A stretch of 64,000 nucleotides of DNA from Streptomyces sp. CCM_MD2014 (GCF_000772045.1 NZ_CP009754.1:496001-560000); one strand, 5' to 3'. Shown: positions 1-8,645, counted from the first letter of the stretch. Numbers and translations: made by a program. The notes: generated from the sequence alone by a model not told the origin.

Positions 1-1
1 G

Positions 2-556
2 GACGCCGAGATCGAGAACCTGGAGAACCTGCGGCGCGACTTCGCCGACGCCGACCGGGTGATCGACGTCGGCCGCCAACTGGCCGCCTCCGCGCCACTG
101 ACCGTCCTCGGGCTGCGCATCTCCGTCTCGCTCGCCGAGTACTTCGCCTACGCGGCCCGCCGTATCCACCCCGACGTACGCCTGGTCACCCTGGGCGGCA
201 CCGTCGCCTACGACGCCCTGCTGCAGTCCAGGGAGGCCGGCGGCACCTGGGTGCTGGCCTTCTCCATGCCCCGGCACGCCCACGAGACGCTGGGCGCCGT
301 GCGCGTGGCACGCGGTGCCGGACTGAAGGTGGCGTTGATCACCGACCTGGCGCTCGGCCCCGTCGTGGACGAGGCCGACGTCACCTTCGCCACGGGCACG
401 GGGTCCCGGCTGGTCTTCGACTCCTACGCGGCGCCGGGCGTGATGTGCGCGGCGCTGCTCCAGGCCATGACGGACGCCGACCCCGGACGGACGCAGGCCC
501 GGCTGGAGGAGTACGAGCAGGTCGCCGACCAGCACCAGTTCTTCCTGCGGGACTGA
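2..556 (+). CDS. MurR/RpiR-family regulator, C-terminal SIS domain (5' truncated)
   Basis: The reading frame is open from the first bases of the window, so the true start and the N-terminal helix-turn-helix lie upstream. The visible 184 residues form a SIS (sugar isomerase) fold: an Ile/Leu-rich strand (TVLGLRIS), a helix with AEYFAYAARR, a second strand around VRLVTLGGTVAYDAL, and the typical (V/L)LAFSMPRHAHETL and GLKVALITDL segments. In the RpiR family this domain binds a phosphosugar and tunes DNA binding by an N-terminal HTH. The ligand cannot be told. A stand-alone SIS protein is less likely because the fragment begins with a charged linker helix of the kind that joins HTH and SIS domains. 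Confidence 0.75.
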   Translation, partial: DAEIENLENLRRDFADADRVIDVGRQLAASAPLTVLGLRISVSLAEYFAYAARRIHPDVRLVTLGGTVAYDALLQSREAGGTWVLAFSMPRHAHETLGAVRVARGAGLKVALITDLALGPVVDEADVTFATGTGSRLVFDSYAAPGVMCAALLQAMTDADPGRTQARLEEYEQVADQHQFFLRD

Positions 557-889
557 GCCGGCCCCGCCGGGGCGGTCCTGCGACGGCGACGGGCGGTGCG
601 CACGAGGGGCCGCTCCCGTCAAAGCAGGAATGAATGTTTTCATACTCCTTGCAAAGCAGATGGCATATATAAATACTGCTCACGGATCGCGCCCCGGCCG
701 CCCCGGAGCGCGTCCACCACCTGCCGCGAACACTCGGCCGCCGACTCCTACCCGCTCCGGCGCACCAGGTGTTCCGGTCGGGCGTCGCATGCGCGAGCGC
801 CCGCGGCGGTCCCGGTCGTCCCCTGGACCGGGGCCGCCCCCCCACCCGTCGCCCACCCCGTCGACGCCGCACCCCCGGAAGCGATGATC
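557..889. other. Gene-poor stretch with AT-rich core
   Basis: No convincing gene. A short CCCCGCCGGGG hairpin just after the upstream stop may help termination. Bases about 625-675 are strikingly AT-rich for this genome (TTTTCATACT, GGCATATATAAATACTG) and may hold the promoter of the next gene, but no clean -35/-10 pair stood out. Confidence 0.4.
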
Positions 890-1267
890 ATGCCCCTGAC
901 GACCACGCGCATCAGCCCGGACTGGCCCTGCCAGGTCAAGACGCCCGGCAGCTACGACTGGGAACGCTCGGCCACCAGGTGGCTGCGCGAGCTGGTGCCG
1001 GCCCGCTACGCCGGCTATCCGGCCCTGATCCGCCACCCGGTGCTGCTCGCCCGGCATGCGCAGCTCCAGGTCCAGCAGGAGATCCGGGTGGCCCGCACCG
1101 CGTTGCAGACCGCCCGCGCGGACCTGCCCCGGCTCGGGCTGCAGGAGGCGGCCATCGAGCACACCATCAAGCTGTACGCGGCGGAGGTCCTCCAGTTGCA
1201 GCACATCGCGCGCAGCGTGCGGGCGGTCACCGAGGCACTGGCCGAGCGGGGCTCCGCCGGACGCTGA
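890..1267 (+). CDS. Conserved hypothetical protein, helical, 125 aa
   Basis: I do not recognise a family with known function. The start at 890 is preferred because GGAAG (877-881) sits 8 bases before it; the ATG at 884 is only 2 bases from that site, and the reading frame further upstream has poor coding character. The protein begins MPLTTTRISPDW, then has a Trp/Arg-rich stretch (SATRWLRELVPARY) and a long helical C-terminal half (about residues 45-120) rich in Ala, Leu, Arg and Gln that could form a coiled coil. No signal peptide or membrane segment. Third-position GC is normal, so the gene looks native. Confidence 0.6.
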   Translation: MPLTTTRISPDWPCQVKTPGSYDWERSATRWLRELVPARYAGYPALIRHPVLLARHAQLQVQQEIRVARTALQTARADLPRLGLQEAAIEHTIKLYAAEVLQLQHIARSVRAVTEALAERGSAGR

Positions 1268-1281
1268 CCGGCCGGACCGCC

Positions 1282-1782
1282 TCAGTCGACCGGGTGTCCC
1301 GGCCGGATGGTGCGGGCGTCGGCGAGTCGCAGCAGCGGGCCGCCGGCGGCCTTCTCGCGGCCGCCCCACTCGACGGGCTCGAGGACGAAACCGGTGTGGT
1401 CGCCTCCCCGGACCCGCTCCAGGACCCGGCCGACGAACCACGCCTCGGCGTCCTCCAGCACGACGGCCCCGCCGTACGCCTCCCGCCAGTGGACCCGCCG
1501 GAACTTGTCCTCGTCGTCGCCGGTGTGCCCGCCGAACAGCTCGGCCGTCTCCCGCCGGTCGCGGGCGAGCAGATGGACCGCGAGGACGTCGGCGGACCGT
1601 GCGACGCGGAAGGTCCGGTTGACGTCGGAGATCCAGACGGCGTACCGCACGGGCCGGATGGAGCACTGCGAGGAGAAGCCGACCAGGCAGCCGGCCCGTT
1701 CCCCGTCCGCGGCGGCCGTGACGACGCACATGTCCGGGTCGAGCCGGTCCAGGAAGACGTCCATGGCGGCCATGTTAGGCAC
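1282..1782 (-). CDS. Flavin reductase-like (FMN-binding split barrel) protein
   Basis: The 166-residue product fits the flavin reductase / flavoredoxin group: MCVVTAAADGERAGCLVGFSSQCSIRP is the usual early motif in which the chain contacts the FMN phosphate, followed by YAVWISDVNRTFRVARSADVLAVHLL and a late GDHTGFVLEPVEW motif. Such proteins bind FMN and either reduce free flavin with NAD(P)H or act as small redox partners. GTG 1782 is the longest start; ATG 1773 (MAAMDVF) and ATG 1764 are possible. The gene is convergent with its left neighbour and separated from the ATP-grasp gene by about 56 bp on the same strand, so it could be the distal gene of that transcript. Confidence 0.75.
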   Translation of the reverse strand: MPNMAAMDVFLDRLDPDMCVVTAAADGERAGCLVGFSSQCSIRPVRYAVWISDVNRTFRVARSADVLAVHLLARDRRETAELFGGHTGDDEDKFRRVHWREAYGGAVVLEDAEAWFVGRVLERVRGGDHTGFVLEPVEWGGREKAAGGPLLRLADARTIRPGHPVD

Positions 1783-1838
1783 GCCGGGGCGGCACCGGGC
1801 GGGGCGGGCGGGCGGCTCGGGCGGGCGGCTCCGACGGC

Positions 1839-2672
1839 TCAGGTGGCGAGAAGGCGGCGCAGAGCCGTGCGCAGCGCGGTGACGAAGGCGTCGCGGGCGG
1901 GCTCGTCGAGGGCGTCCAGGGACAGGTAGGGATTGAGGTCCTCCAGTTCGACCAGCAGCAGCTCACCGTCGGGCGCGCGGCAGGCGTCGACGCGCTGGAT
2001 GCCGTGGTCGACGCCGTTCCACTCGATGAACCGCCGCGCGAACCCGAGGTCGGCCACGGTGGCGTCGTACGGCTCCAGTTGCCAGCGGCGGTCGGGGTTC
2101 GGCGCGTGGAGGGCGTACTGGTAGTCGTGGTCGACGAAGTAGAAGGAGACCTCGTAGGCGAAGTCGACGCGCGGCTGGACGAGCAGGTCCGCGGCGGCGC
2201 CCAGCGCCTGAGGCACGTCCGCCGCCGGGACGATCCGCAGACCCTCCGAGTCGGCGCCGAGCCTGGGCTTGACGACGTACTCGTCCGCGACGGGCAGCAG
2301 GTGCAGGTCCTCGGCGCGGTCGACGGTCGGGATGACCGGGAATCCCGCCGCGGTCAGATCGAGCAGGTACTGCTTGCCGAGCATGTCCGCCCGCCCGGTG
2401 AGCTGGTTGTAGACGCGCGTTCCGCGCTCGGCCGCGCGCTCGCGGAAGGCGTCGTAGGAGGCCTTGTACTCCCGCACGGGACCGCTGTTGCGCACGACGA
2501 CGGCGTCGAAGCCGTCCAGCAGCGCGGCGGCGTCCCTGGGGTGGCACAGGGCCAGGTCGAACTCCTCGCGCAGCCGGGAGGTCAGGAAGACGTCCTCGTC
2601 GCAGTACCGCCGTCCGCGCGCCTGGTAGGCCAGGTCGGTGACGTACAGGATGCGGGGGCGGGCGAACGGCAT
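1839..2672 (-). CDS. ATP-grasp domain protein, orphan ligase
   Basis: The 277-residue protein opens with a small Rossmann-like pre-ATP-grasp domain (PRILYVTDLAY to about residue 75, FDAVVVRNSGPV), followed by the ATP-grasp core: NQLTGRADMLGKQYLLDL, the ATP-binding lysine strand DEYVVKPRLGADSEGLR, and a late metal-binding segment with GELLLVELEDLNPYLSLD, where the acidic residues ligate Mg. ATP-grasp enzymes join a carboxylate to an amine or thiol through an acyl phosphate. It is short, without a biotin or peptide partner nearby, so the substrate is unknown; small-peptide or amino-acid ligation is possible. ATG 2672 is chosen because GGAGGAG lies about 8 bases upstream. It is divergent from the TetR gene across 129 bp that contain putative operators. 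Confidence 0.8.
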   Translation of the reverse strand: MPFARPRILYVTDLAYQARGRRYCDEDVFLTSRLREEFDLALCHPRDAAALLDGFDAVVVRNSGPVREYKASYDAFRERAAERGTRVYNQLTGRADMLGKQYLLDLTAAGFPVIPTVDRAEDLHLLPVADEYVVKPRLGADSEGLRIVPAADVPQALGAAADLLVQPRVDFAYEVSFYFVDHDYQYALHAPNPDRRWQLEPYDATVADLGFARRFIEWNGVDHGIQRVDACRAPDGELLLVELEDLNPYLSLDALDEPARDAFVTALRTALRRLLAT

Positions 2673-2733
2673 GCGGAACTCCTCCGGGGCTGACCGGAAG
2701 TGATCGTATGCGATCGGCGAAGGCCGAACACGG

Positions 2734-2770
2734 GGCACTCGGTTCCCTCCTTTCACTGCACTGAGTGCCA
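2734..2770. promoter_or_regulatory. Putative TetR operator pair upstream of the TetR gene
   Basis: Half-site GGCACTCGGT (2734-2743) and an odd palindrome GCACT-G-AGTGC (2758-2768). The same two elements recur, in inverted order, after the TetR gene at 3537-3569. A -10-like TACGTT at 2789-2794 lies 7 bases before the TetR ATG and no Shine-Dalgarno is seen, so the TetR mRNA may be leaderless with the operator over its -35 region. Confidence 0.55.
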
Positions 2771-2801
2771 TCGACCTCGCGGGGCTGCTACGTTCCCCTC
2801 C

Positions 2802-3527
2802 ATGAGCACCAGCAGTGCGGCACCCCGCCGCGGGGACGGGACGGATGCGGCACAGGTCCGGCCGCCGATGCGGGACGCGCTGGTCGCGGCGGCGTTCCGG
2901 CTGTTCCTCGAGCGGGGGTACGAACAGACCACCGTGGACGACATCGTCGCCCTGGCCGGCGTCGGACGGCGGTCCTTCTTCCGGTACTTCCCGTCGAAGG
3001 AGGACGTGGTCTTCCCCGACCACGAACGGTGCCTGACGGACATGAAGGCGTTCCTGGCCCGCTCCCCCGAGGACGCCGACCCGGTGCGGCGGGTCTGCGA
3101 CGCGGCCCGGCTCGTCCTCGGCATGTACGCCGAGAACCCGGCGTTCTCCGTACAGCGGTACCACCTCACCAAGAAGGTCCCGGGGCTGCGCGCCTACGAG
3201 TTGTCGGTGGTGTGGCGCTACGAGCGCGCGCTGGCGGAGTATCTCCGCGGGCGGCTCGGCGGGCGCCCGGACGGGATCCTGCGCGCCGACGTGATCGCGG
3301 CCGCGGTGGTCGCGGCGCACAACAACGCCCTGCGGTCCTGGCTGCGTTCCGACGGCCGCGACGACGCGGGCGCCGCGGTCGACCACGCACTGGCGTACGC
3401 GCAGTCCGCGTTCGGGGACGTGCCCGCGGCGCCCCGCGGCGAGTCGCCGGAGGACGTGGTGGTCGTGGCCGCGCGGCGCGGGACGCCCCTGTGGCAGGTC
3501 CTGCGGGAGATCGAGTCCGCGTTCTGA
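2802..3527 (+). CDS. TetR-family transcriptional regulator
   Basis: The 241-residue protein has a typical TetR N-terminal HTH: RDALVAAAFRLFLERGYEQTTVDDIVALAGVGRRSFFRYFPSKEDV-type sequence at about residues 24-70, with the recognition helix GVGRRSFFRYF. The C-terminal domain (about 75-220) is the helical ligand/dimer part; it includes an ENPAFSVQRYHLTKKVPGLRAYEL-like segment often seen in regulators resembling MftR. Ligand unknown. The flanking GGCACT/AGTGCC motifs on both sides of the gene suggest that it represses itself, the downstream zinc-ribbon gene and perhaps the divergent ATP-grasp gene. ATG 2802 is the first start after the putative operator. Confidence 0.9.
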   Translation: MSTSSAAPRRGDGTDAAQVRPPMRDALVAAAFRLFLERGYEQTTVDDIVALAGVGRRSFFRYFPSKEDVVFPDHERCLTDMKAFLARSPEDADPVRRVCDAARLVLGMYAENPAFSVQRYHLTKKVPGLRAYELSVVWRYERALAEYLRGRLGGRPDGILRADVIAAAVVAAHNNALRSWLRSDGRDDAGAAVDHALAYAQSAFGDVPAAPRGESPEDVVVVAARRGTPLWQVLREIESAF

Positions 3528-3536
3528 ATCCAGGGT

Positions 3537-3569
3537 ACCGAGTGCCTTTACGTGTGACACTCAGTGCCA
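3537..3569. promoter_or_regulatory. Second copy of the TetR operator pair
   Basis: ACCGAGTGCC (3537-3546) and GACACTCAGTGCCA (3556-3569) are the reverse complements of the two elements found at 2734-2770 (TGGCACTGAGTGTC versus TGCACTGAGTGCCA). Their location just before the zinc-ribbon gene points to control by the adjacent TetR. Confidence 0.55.
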
Positions 3570-3575
3570 TACGCT
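3547..3575 (+). promoter_or_regulatory. Putative promoter of the zinc-ribbon/OB gene
   Basis: TTTACG (3547-3552), a 17-base spacer and TACGCT (3570-3575) match a housekeeping-type promoter weakly (4/6 at -35; fits the Streptomyces TAGRNT form loosely). The putative TetR operator lies inside the spacer, as expected for repression. Confidence 0.4.
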
Positions 3576-3669
3576 GTGGTGCGTGCACGGTGGCACGGTG
3601 AGCCGCGCACACGCGTGCCCGGTGACCGCGCACGCGGGATTCCGGCCCGAGTGCAGGGAGTTGACCAGC

Positions 3670-4092
3670 GTGTACCACTCAGGAAACGTCGCTCAGCAGG
3701 CAGCCGGCCCCGCGACGGGCCTGCTCGACCCGCGAACCGAGGGCCAGGACCCGGACACCGAGGCCGTCTTCTACCAGCGCTGCACCTGGTGCGGCACCGC
3801 CATGTACCACCGGGTGCTGTGTCCGGTCTGCCGCGGCAGCGAGCTGCGGACGGAACGGAGCGAGGGCACCGGGACGGTGCGCCACGCCACCGTGGTGCAC
3901 CGCAACACCCCTGCCGCACGCAACGTCTCGCTCATAGAAATGTCCGAGGGTTTCGTGCTGCGCGGCCGGGTCATGGGCCCGCTCATCGGCATCCACAGCG
4001 GCGACCGGGTACGGCTGTCCACGGCCAAGGACCCGGTCCGGGGCGAGCCGGTCTTCCAGCTGGTCGACGAGCCCTACCGGGCCTGGACCTGA
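3670..4092 (+). CDS. Zinc-ribbon / OB-fold protein (DUF35-like)
   Basis: From the GTG at 3670 (GGGAG 9 bases upstream) the product is 140 residues. Four cysteines in two CxxC pairs (C38-x2-C41 and C51-x2-C54: CTWCGT and CPVCRG) make a rubredoxin-like zinc ribbon, followed by an OB-fold strand set (GTVRHATVVHRN, FVLRGRVMGPLIGIHSGDRVRL). DUF35-type proteins usually assist thiolases or lipid-transfer enzymes as acyl-CoA binding partners, yet no thiolase gene is present here, so the role is open. The preceding TetR gene and operator make this a likely target of that regulator. An in-frame TTG at 3661 is too close to the Shine-Dalgarno. Confidence 0.75.
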   Translation: MYHSGNVAQQAAGPATGLLDPRTEGQDPDTEAVFYQRCTWCGTAMYHRVLCPVCRGSELRTERSEGTGTVRHATVVHRNTPAARNVSLIEMSEGFVLRGRVMGPLIGIHSGDRVRLSTAKDPVRGEPVFQLVDEPYRAWT

Positions 4093-4099
4093 GGGCCGG

Positions 4100-4507
4100 T
4101 CAGCCGCCGGCCACCGGTCCGGACGCCAGCGTGATGCGGACCCCCACGGTGCCGTCGAGTCCCCGGCGCAGCCTGCTGCCGAGGAGGGTGAGCAGGCCCA
4201 CGACCCCGTACTTGCGGATCAGCAGCTTCCGGTAGCGGGCCGTGGTGGCCGGGTCGCAGATCTCCGCCGTCCCCGGGACCCCTTCGCCGGTGGGCCTGCC
4301 GCGCACGTCGCACGGGCCCACCAGGACGTCGGCGCGGTTGCGGACGCGCTTGACCTTCCAGGAGTCGGCCACCGTCCAGATCCCGAGCGCGTCCCCGTCC
4401 CGCACGACCCACACCGGGGTGGCGACCGGGGTGCCGTTCTTGCGGTAGGTCGTGACCAGCAGGTACTTGCCGGTGCCGAGCCGTTCCAGTGACGCGTCGT
4501 CGTCCAT
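4100..4507 (-). CDS. PPOX-class F420-type oxidoreductase (Rv2061-like)
   Basis: This 135-residue split-barrel protein has the pattern of the Rv2061-type PPOX family: an early KYLLVTTYRKNGTPVATPVWVV segment, then LGIWTVADSWKVKRVRNRADVLVGPCDVRGRPTG, which lines the flavin/deazaflavin site. Members bind F420, FMN or similar cofactors and reduce unidentified substrates. The length is normal for the family. It stands alone, convergent with the zinc-ribbon gene 7 bp away. Confidence 0.8.
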   Translation of the reverse strand: MDDDASLERLGTGKYLLVTTYRKNGTPVATPVWVVRDGDALGIWTVADSWKVKRVRNRADVLVGPCDVRGRPTGEGVPGTAEICDPATTARYRKLLIRKYGVVGLLTLLGSRLRRGLDGTVGVRITLASGPVAGG

Positions 4508-4600
4508 GATCCGGAAGTCTAGACCCGTACGCGGACGGGCCGCGGTGCGTAGGTCCGGGGTGCGCGGGGCCCGCCGTGCGCGGGCCCGCGGCCCCTCGCG

Positions 4601-5782
4601 TCACCTCAGGGCCGCCGCCATCCTCCCGACCGCCTCCGTGAGCACCTCCGGTGAGGTCGCCAGGTTGAGCCGTACGTGTCCCGCTCCGCCGCTGCCGAAC
4701 GGGATGCCTGAGCTGAGGGCCACCCGGCCCCGGTCGAGGAAGACCTCCGCCGGGTCGTCGCCGAGGTCCAGGGCACGGCAGTCGAGCCAGGCGAGGTAGG
4801 TCGCCTCCCCCGGGCGGTGGACGACCCCGGGCAGCCGCTCCGCGAGCAGGCCGGTGAGCAGCCGCCGGTTCTCGTCGAGCCCGGCGAGCACGGCGTCCAG
4901 CCAGGCGGTGCCGTCGCGCAGGGCGGCGGTGTGGGCGAGGACGCCGATGTGGCTGGGTCCGTGCCCGACCTCCTCGGGCATCCGCGCCAGGTCGGCGGCC
5001 GCGCCGGGTCCCGCGAGGGCCAGTGCCGCCTTGAGGCCGGCCAGGTTCCAGCCCTTGGAGGCCGACATCAGGGCGAGGCCGCGCTCGGCTCCGGGCACGC
5101 TCAGGTAGGGCACGAACCGCGCGTCGGGCGCGGTGACGACGGGTGCGTGGATCTCGTCGGCGACGACCCGGACGCCGTGGCGCTCGGCGAGGGCGGCGAC
5201 GGCCGCCAGTTCGTCGGCGGTGTGCACGGTGCCGGTCGGGTTGTGCGGGTTGCACAGCAGGTAGGCGGCCCGGCCGCCGCCCGCGACGGCCCGCCGGAAC
5301 GCCTCTTCCAGCACACCGAGGTCGATCCGCAGGCCGGGGTCCAGCGGCGCCTCGACGACGCGCCGGTCCATGTGGGTGACGAAGGCGTAGAACGGCGGGT
5401 ACACCGGCGGGTTGACGATCACCGGGTCGCCGGGCTCGGTGACCAGCTTGAGCATCTCGACGACGCCGAGCATCACGTCGGGCACGATCGCCGTGCGCTC
5501 CACGGCCAGGTCGTCCCAGCCCCACCGCTTGCCGGCGAACGCGGCCAGCGCCTCGGTGTAGGCGGTGCCGAAGGGGTAGCCGGTGTCGCCGAGTTCCATG
5601 GCCTGGGTGACGGCGCGCACCACGGGCCGGGCGAGCGGTACGTCCATCTCGGCCACCCACAGCGGCAGTACGTCCTCGGGATGGGTGCGCCACTTCATGC
5701 TCGTACGGCGGCGAAGTTCGTCCAGGGTCAGCGCGTGCAGGGGGTTGGTTTCTCCGGACTGGTCCCGCGGGGTGCTGGTCAT
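4601..5782 (-). CDS. MalY/PatB-type PLP-dependent C-S lyase / aminotransferase
   Basis: The 393-residue protein is a fold-type I PLP enzyme. The cofactor lysine is K243 in [10 protein letters not shown], the phosphate-binding and ring-stacking parts are NPPVYPPFY (124-132), NPHNPTG (178-184) and D209 in [17 protein letters not shown] (about 42-49) and the [12 protein letters not shown] motif are hallmarks of the MalY/PatB branch, which cleaves cystathionine or cysteine S-conjugates by beta elimination. Start ATG 5782 gives [10 protein letters not shown] and a normal length; upstream frame extension has no support. Divergent from the S1 protease gene across 131 bp. A true aminotransferase role cannot be ruled out. 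Confidence 0.85.
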   Translation of the reverse strand: MTSTPRDQSGETNPLHALTLDELRRRTSMKWRTHPEDVLPLWVAEMDVPLARPVVRAVTQAMELGDTGYPFGTAYTEALAAFAGKRWGWDDLAVERTAIVPDVMLGVVEMLKLVTEPGDPVIVNPPVYPPFYAFVTHMDRRVVEAPLDPGLRIDLGVLEEAFRRAVAGGGRAAYLLCNPHNPTGTVHTADELAAVAALAERHGVRVVADEIHAPVVTAPDARFVPYLSVPGAERGLALMSASKGWNLAGLKAALALAGPGAAADLARMPEEVGHGPSHIGVLAHTAALRDGTAWLDAVLAGLDENRRLLTGLLAERLPGVVHRPGEATYLAWLDCRALDLGDDPAEVFLDRGRVALSSGIPFGSGGAGHVRLNLATSPEVLTEAVGRMAAALR

Positions 5783-5913
5783 GGGCCCAAGATAGGACCC
5801 GCCGACGGGCGGGGTGAACACCGCGCGGCCCGCCGCCGTATGGGAGGAGGGTGCTCGACGTCCGGAGGCCCCCGCGGCGGCGACGCCGCGTGGTCGGGTT
5901 CGGGAGCGCACGC

Positions 5914-7257
5914 ATGAGGCACGCACGACGACGCATCGTCCGGCGAGTGGCACGGCTGGCGGCCGTCGGCGGGCTGCTGCTCGGGGGGACGATGGTCACC
6001 CGGGCGGTGGCGAGTGAACCTCCCGGTCCGTCCGCCGCGCCGCGCGCCCTCGCGCAGACCGCGTCCGGCGCCGGTGCCGCTCTCGTGGCCCGGCTGGGCG
6101 GCGACCGTACGGCGGGGCACTGGGTCGACGCCGACGGGCGGCCGGTCGTGGCGGTCACGGACGGGGCCGCGGCCGACGCGGTACGGCGGGCCGGCGCGAC
6201 CGCGAAGACGGTGCGGCACAGCATGTCCGAGCTGACGTCGGCGGCCTCGACGCTGCGTTCGGCCCCCCGGGTGCCCGGTACGGCGTGGGCGCTGGACTAC
6301 CGGTCGAACGAGGTGGTGGTGCGCGGCGACCGCACGGTCTCCGGGGCCGACTGGTCGCGGCTGACGGGCGTCGCCGAGGGGATCGGGGAGTTCGTCCGCA
6401 TGGAGCGCGTCGAGGGGACGTTCAGCACCCGCCTGAACGGGGCGGAGCCGATCCTGTCCACGGCGGGGCGCTGCTCGGCGGGGTTCAACGTGACGGACGG
6501 CACGAACGACTTCATCCTGACCGCGGGCCACTGCGGACCGACGGGTTCCGTCTGGTTCGGTGACGGCGAGGGGGACCGGCAGGTCGGCGAAACGGTCGCC
6601 GGGAGCTTCCCCGGGGACGACTTCTCCCTGGTGGAGTACGCGGGCGGCAAGGCGGGCGGCGACGCCGACGTGGTGGCCGTCGGCGCCGGCAAGGGCGTGC
6701 GCATCACCGGGACGGGCGAACCGGCGGTGGGGCAGCGGGTGTTCCGCAGCGGAAGCACCAGCGGGCTGCGGGCCGGCCGGGTGACGGCGCTGGACGCGAC
6801 GGTCAACTATCCGGAGGGCACGGTCACCGGCCTCATCGAGACGGACGTGTGCGCCGAACCGGGGGACAGCGGCGGGCCGATGTTCTCCGAGGGCCTCGCG
6901 CTCGGCGTGACGTCGGGAGGCAGCGGTGACTGCGCCGAGGGCGGCACGACGTTCTTCCAGCCGCTGCCGGAGGCCATGGAGTCGCTCGGGGTCCGGCTGA
7001 TCGTCTCCGGCCGGGAAGGCGCCGCGGCCGGTACACCGGCGCCCTCGGCGTCGGGCGCCGTGGGAGCGGGGGCGGCGGCCCCGGGGACGGGCGCGGACGG
7101 CACGCCGCTGCTGGCCCGGCTCACGGACCGCCGGAACGTCGGGCCGGGGCTGCTGGTCGTTGCGGGCAGCCTGGTCGCGCTGGTGGCGACGCGGTGGATC
7201 CGGACGGAGCAGGACCGCAAGGCCTACCGGCGGCAGTACTCGGCGACATGGGGCTGA
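5914..7257 (+). CDS. S1-family (alpha-lytic/streptogrisin-like) serine protease with C-terminal membrane anchor
   Basis: 447 residues from ATG 5914 (GGGAG 7 bases upstream). An Arg-rich N terminus and hydrophobic stretch ([14 protein letters not shown]) form a signal peptide; residues about 50-185 are a prodomain; the catalytic domain begins near [14 protein letters not shown]. The triad is H206 (LTAGHC), D236 (GDDFSLVEY) and S319 (GDSGGPMF), with disulfide cysteines around H206 and in CAEPGDSGG and GSGDCAEGG. After a Gly/Ala/Pro linker a single transmembrane helix ([17 protein letters not shown]) and a basic tail end the chain, which would hold the protease on the outer face of the membrane. 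This anchor is unusual against the freely secreted streptogrisins. Confidence 0.88.
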   Translation: MRHARRRIVRRVARLAAVGGLLLGGTMVTRAVASEPPGPSAAPRALAQTASGAGAALVARLGGDRTAGHWVDADGRPVVAVTDGAAADAVRRAGATAKTVRHSMSELTSAASTLRSAPRVPGTAWALDYRSNEVVVRGDRTVSGADWSRLTGVAEGIGEFVRMERVEGTFSTRLNGAEPILSTAGRCSAGFNVTDGTNDFILTAGHCGPTGSVWFGDGEGDRQVGETVAGSFPGDDFSLVEYAGGKAGGDADVVAVGAGKGVRITGTGEPAVGQRVFRSGSTSGLRAGRVTALDATVNYPEGTVTGLIETDVCAEPGDSGGPMFSEGLALGVTSGGSGDCAEGGTTFFQPLPEAMESLGVRLIVSGREGAAAGTPAPSASGAVGAGAAAPGTGADGTPLLARLTDRRNVGPGLLVVAGSLVALVATRWIRTEQDRKAYRRQYSATWG

Positions 7258-7329
7258 CCCGGGCCGGTACGAGGGCCGGCCGCGCTGCGGCGGCCGGCGG
7301 GCCGGGGGCGAGCAGTCTCCGGGCGCCGG

Positions 7330-7515
7330 TCAGGCGGCCTTCACGGACTCCGGGGCCGCGTTGGCCCACTCCATGACGAGCCGCTGGTACTCCGCGCGCT
7401 GCTCGACGCTCAGTGTCCCGCCCGACCGGAGCCACAGGGCCCGGATCTCCTCGTTGACCTCGGCTGCCGATCGCTCGGAGGAAGGTTCAACAGTGGTGGA
7501 CATGCTGTGAAGCAT
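7330..7515 (-). CDS. Small conserved hypothetical protein
   Basis: A 61-residue acidic/helical product (57 residues if started at ATG 7503, MSTTVEPSSERS). GGGAG at 7524-7520 on the minus strand is 4 bases before the ATG at 7515 and 16 before the ATG at 7503, which favours the longer form slightly. The chain reads as one helix pair (AAEVNEEIRALWLRSGG, LSVEQRAEYQRLVMEW) with no membrane segment. Function unknown. Coding bias is normal. Confidence 0.6.
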   Translation of the reverse strand: MLHSMSTTVEPSSERSAAEVNEEIRALWLRSGGTLSVEQRAEYQRLVMEWANAAPESVKAA

Positions 7516-7949
7516 ACGGCTCCCGACGTGAAGACGATGTGAGTAATCGCGAGCCAAGCGGACATATCGGACCGTGTTACTGATCACGTCGATCTTGTCA
7601 TCTGTCAAGACCTGCGGGCGAGTTCGTTCCCGCCGATGTGTCCTGCCGCACACGGACCGTCTGTTCACCCCTGCGCCTTCACCCCTGCGGCTTCATTCGT
7701 GCGCCGCCCCAGCACCAGGACCTGCATTCCAGCACGGCGGCACCGCGCGCCCAGTCGCGCCTTACCGGGCTACGAGGCGATGCCGGAGTCCGAGGCCGTC
7801 GAGACGCCGTCGCGATCTTCACGCAGCGCTGGACCCACGGCTCTGCTACGCCGTCCGCCCGCCAGGGCGGGGTCCGGCTCGAGGTCCCCGGCTTCGGGGA
7901 CTCCCCCGACCCGTGAGGCGCCGCGGCGCGAGCCGGGCGCCCCCGTCCG
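7516..7949. other. 434-bp stretch without a convincing gene
   Basis: Contains a short direct repeat (TTCACCCCTGCG at 7664-7675 and 7678-7689) and a minus-strand TTGACA at 7608-7603 that could be a -35 for the small gene, but no matching -10 was found. Possible reading frames here have poor coding bias. Confidence 0.35.
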
Positions 7950-8645
7950 TCAGGTGCCCGGCTTGCGCCCGTACACGTAGACGTCGTCGCCCTTCTTCAG
8001 CAGCGACCAGTACTTCTTGGCGTCGGCCTTCCTCATGTTGACGCAGCCGTGCGAGCCCGGCGGGTTCCACATGCTGACGCCGACGGAATGGAAGGCCTGG
8101 CCGCCGTCGAAGAACTGACTGTAGGGCATCGGCACGTGGTAGATGGTCGAAACGTGGTCGATGTTGCGCCAGTAGACCTTCTTCAGACCGGTGCGGGTCT
8201 CGTAGCCGTTGCGCCCGGTACGGACCGGGACCGGCCCGTACACCAGCTTCTTGCCGTCCTGGATCCAGCTCAGCTGGAGGCTGAGGTTCACACAGGCGAT
8301 ACGCCCCTTGTTGGTGGGGCACTTGCCGGATTTGTTCGGGTTTTTGCCGACGGCCTTCTGCTTCGTCATCAGGTCCATCACTCCCCAGGTGACGGGTCCC
8401 GCGTAGCCGGCGTTGGGCGTGATGCCGTGCTTGGTCTGGAAGGCGCGGATGGCCTTGCAGTCGGCGGTGGACTGCTTGCCGTCGGCCTTGCGGCCGAGGA
8501 ACTTCTCCACCTTCTTCTGGTACGGGCCCGCCTTCGCGCCGCAGCTCGCGGCCTGCGCCGGTGCCGCCGTGAGCGCGAGTGTCAGCGGTGCCACCAGTGC
8601 CGTGATCCCGAGTGCGACGGCTCCCCGTCTGCGTGTGTCCCCCAT
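7950..8645 (-). CDS. Secreted L,D-transpeptidase (YkuD domain)
   Basis: 231 residues with a Sec signal peptide (RRRGAVALGITALVAPLTLALTAAPAQA, cleavage near 33). Residues about 40-95 are a peptidoglycan-binding-like helical region (KAIRAFQTKHGITPNAGYAGPVTWGVMD). The YkuD domain holds the catalytic motif H186 ... S198-H-G-C201-V-N (SHGCVNM), the nucleophile being C201. These enzymes make 3-3 cross-links in peptidoglycan or attach proteins to it, outside the membrane. Length and motif spacing are normal. Monocistronic by spacing. Confidence 0.92.
   Translation of the reverse strand: MGDTRRRGAVALGITALVAPLTLALTAAPAQAASCGAKAGPYQKKVEKFLGRKADGKQSTADCKAIRAFQTKHGITPNAGYAGPVTWGVMDLMTKQKAVGKNPNKSGKCPTNKGRIACVNLSLQLSWIQDGKKLVYGPVPVRTGRNGYETRTGLKKVYWRNIDHVSTIYHVPMPYSQFFDGGQAFHSVGVSMWNPPGSHGCVNMRKADAKKYWSLLKKGDDVYVYGRKPGT

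Noticed and set aside
680..1729. Long minus-strand frame opposite the 890-1267 gene
   Set aside because: Its composition is Arg/Pro/Gly-rich as expected for antisense of GC-rich coding DNA, and no family pattern is seen.
7578..7608. Minus-strand promoter with TTGACA
   Set aside because: No acceptable -10 hexamer at 16-19 bases was found.
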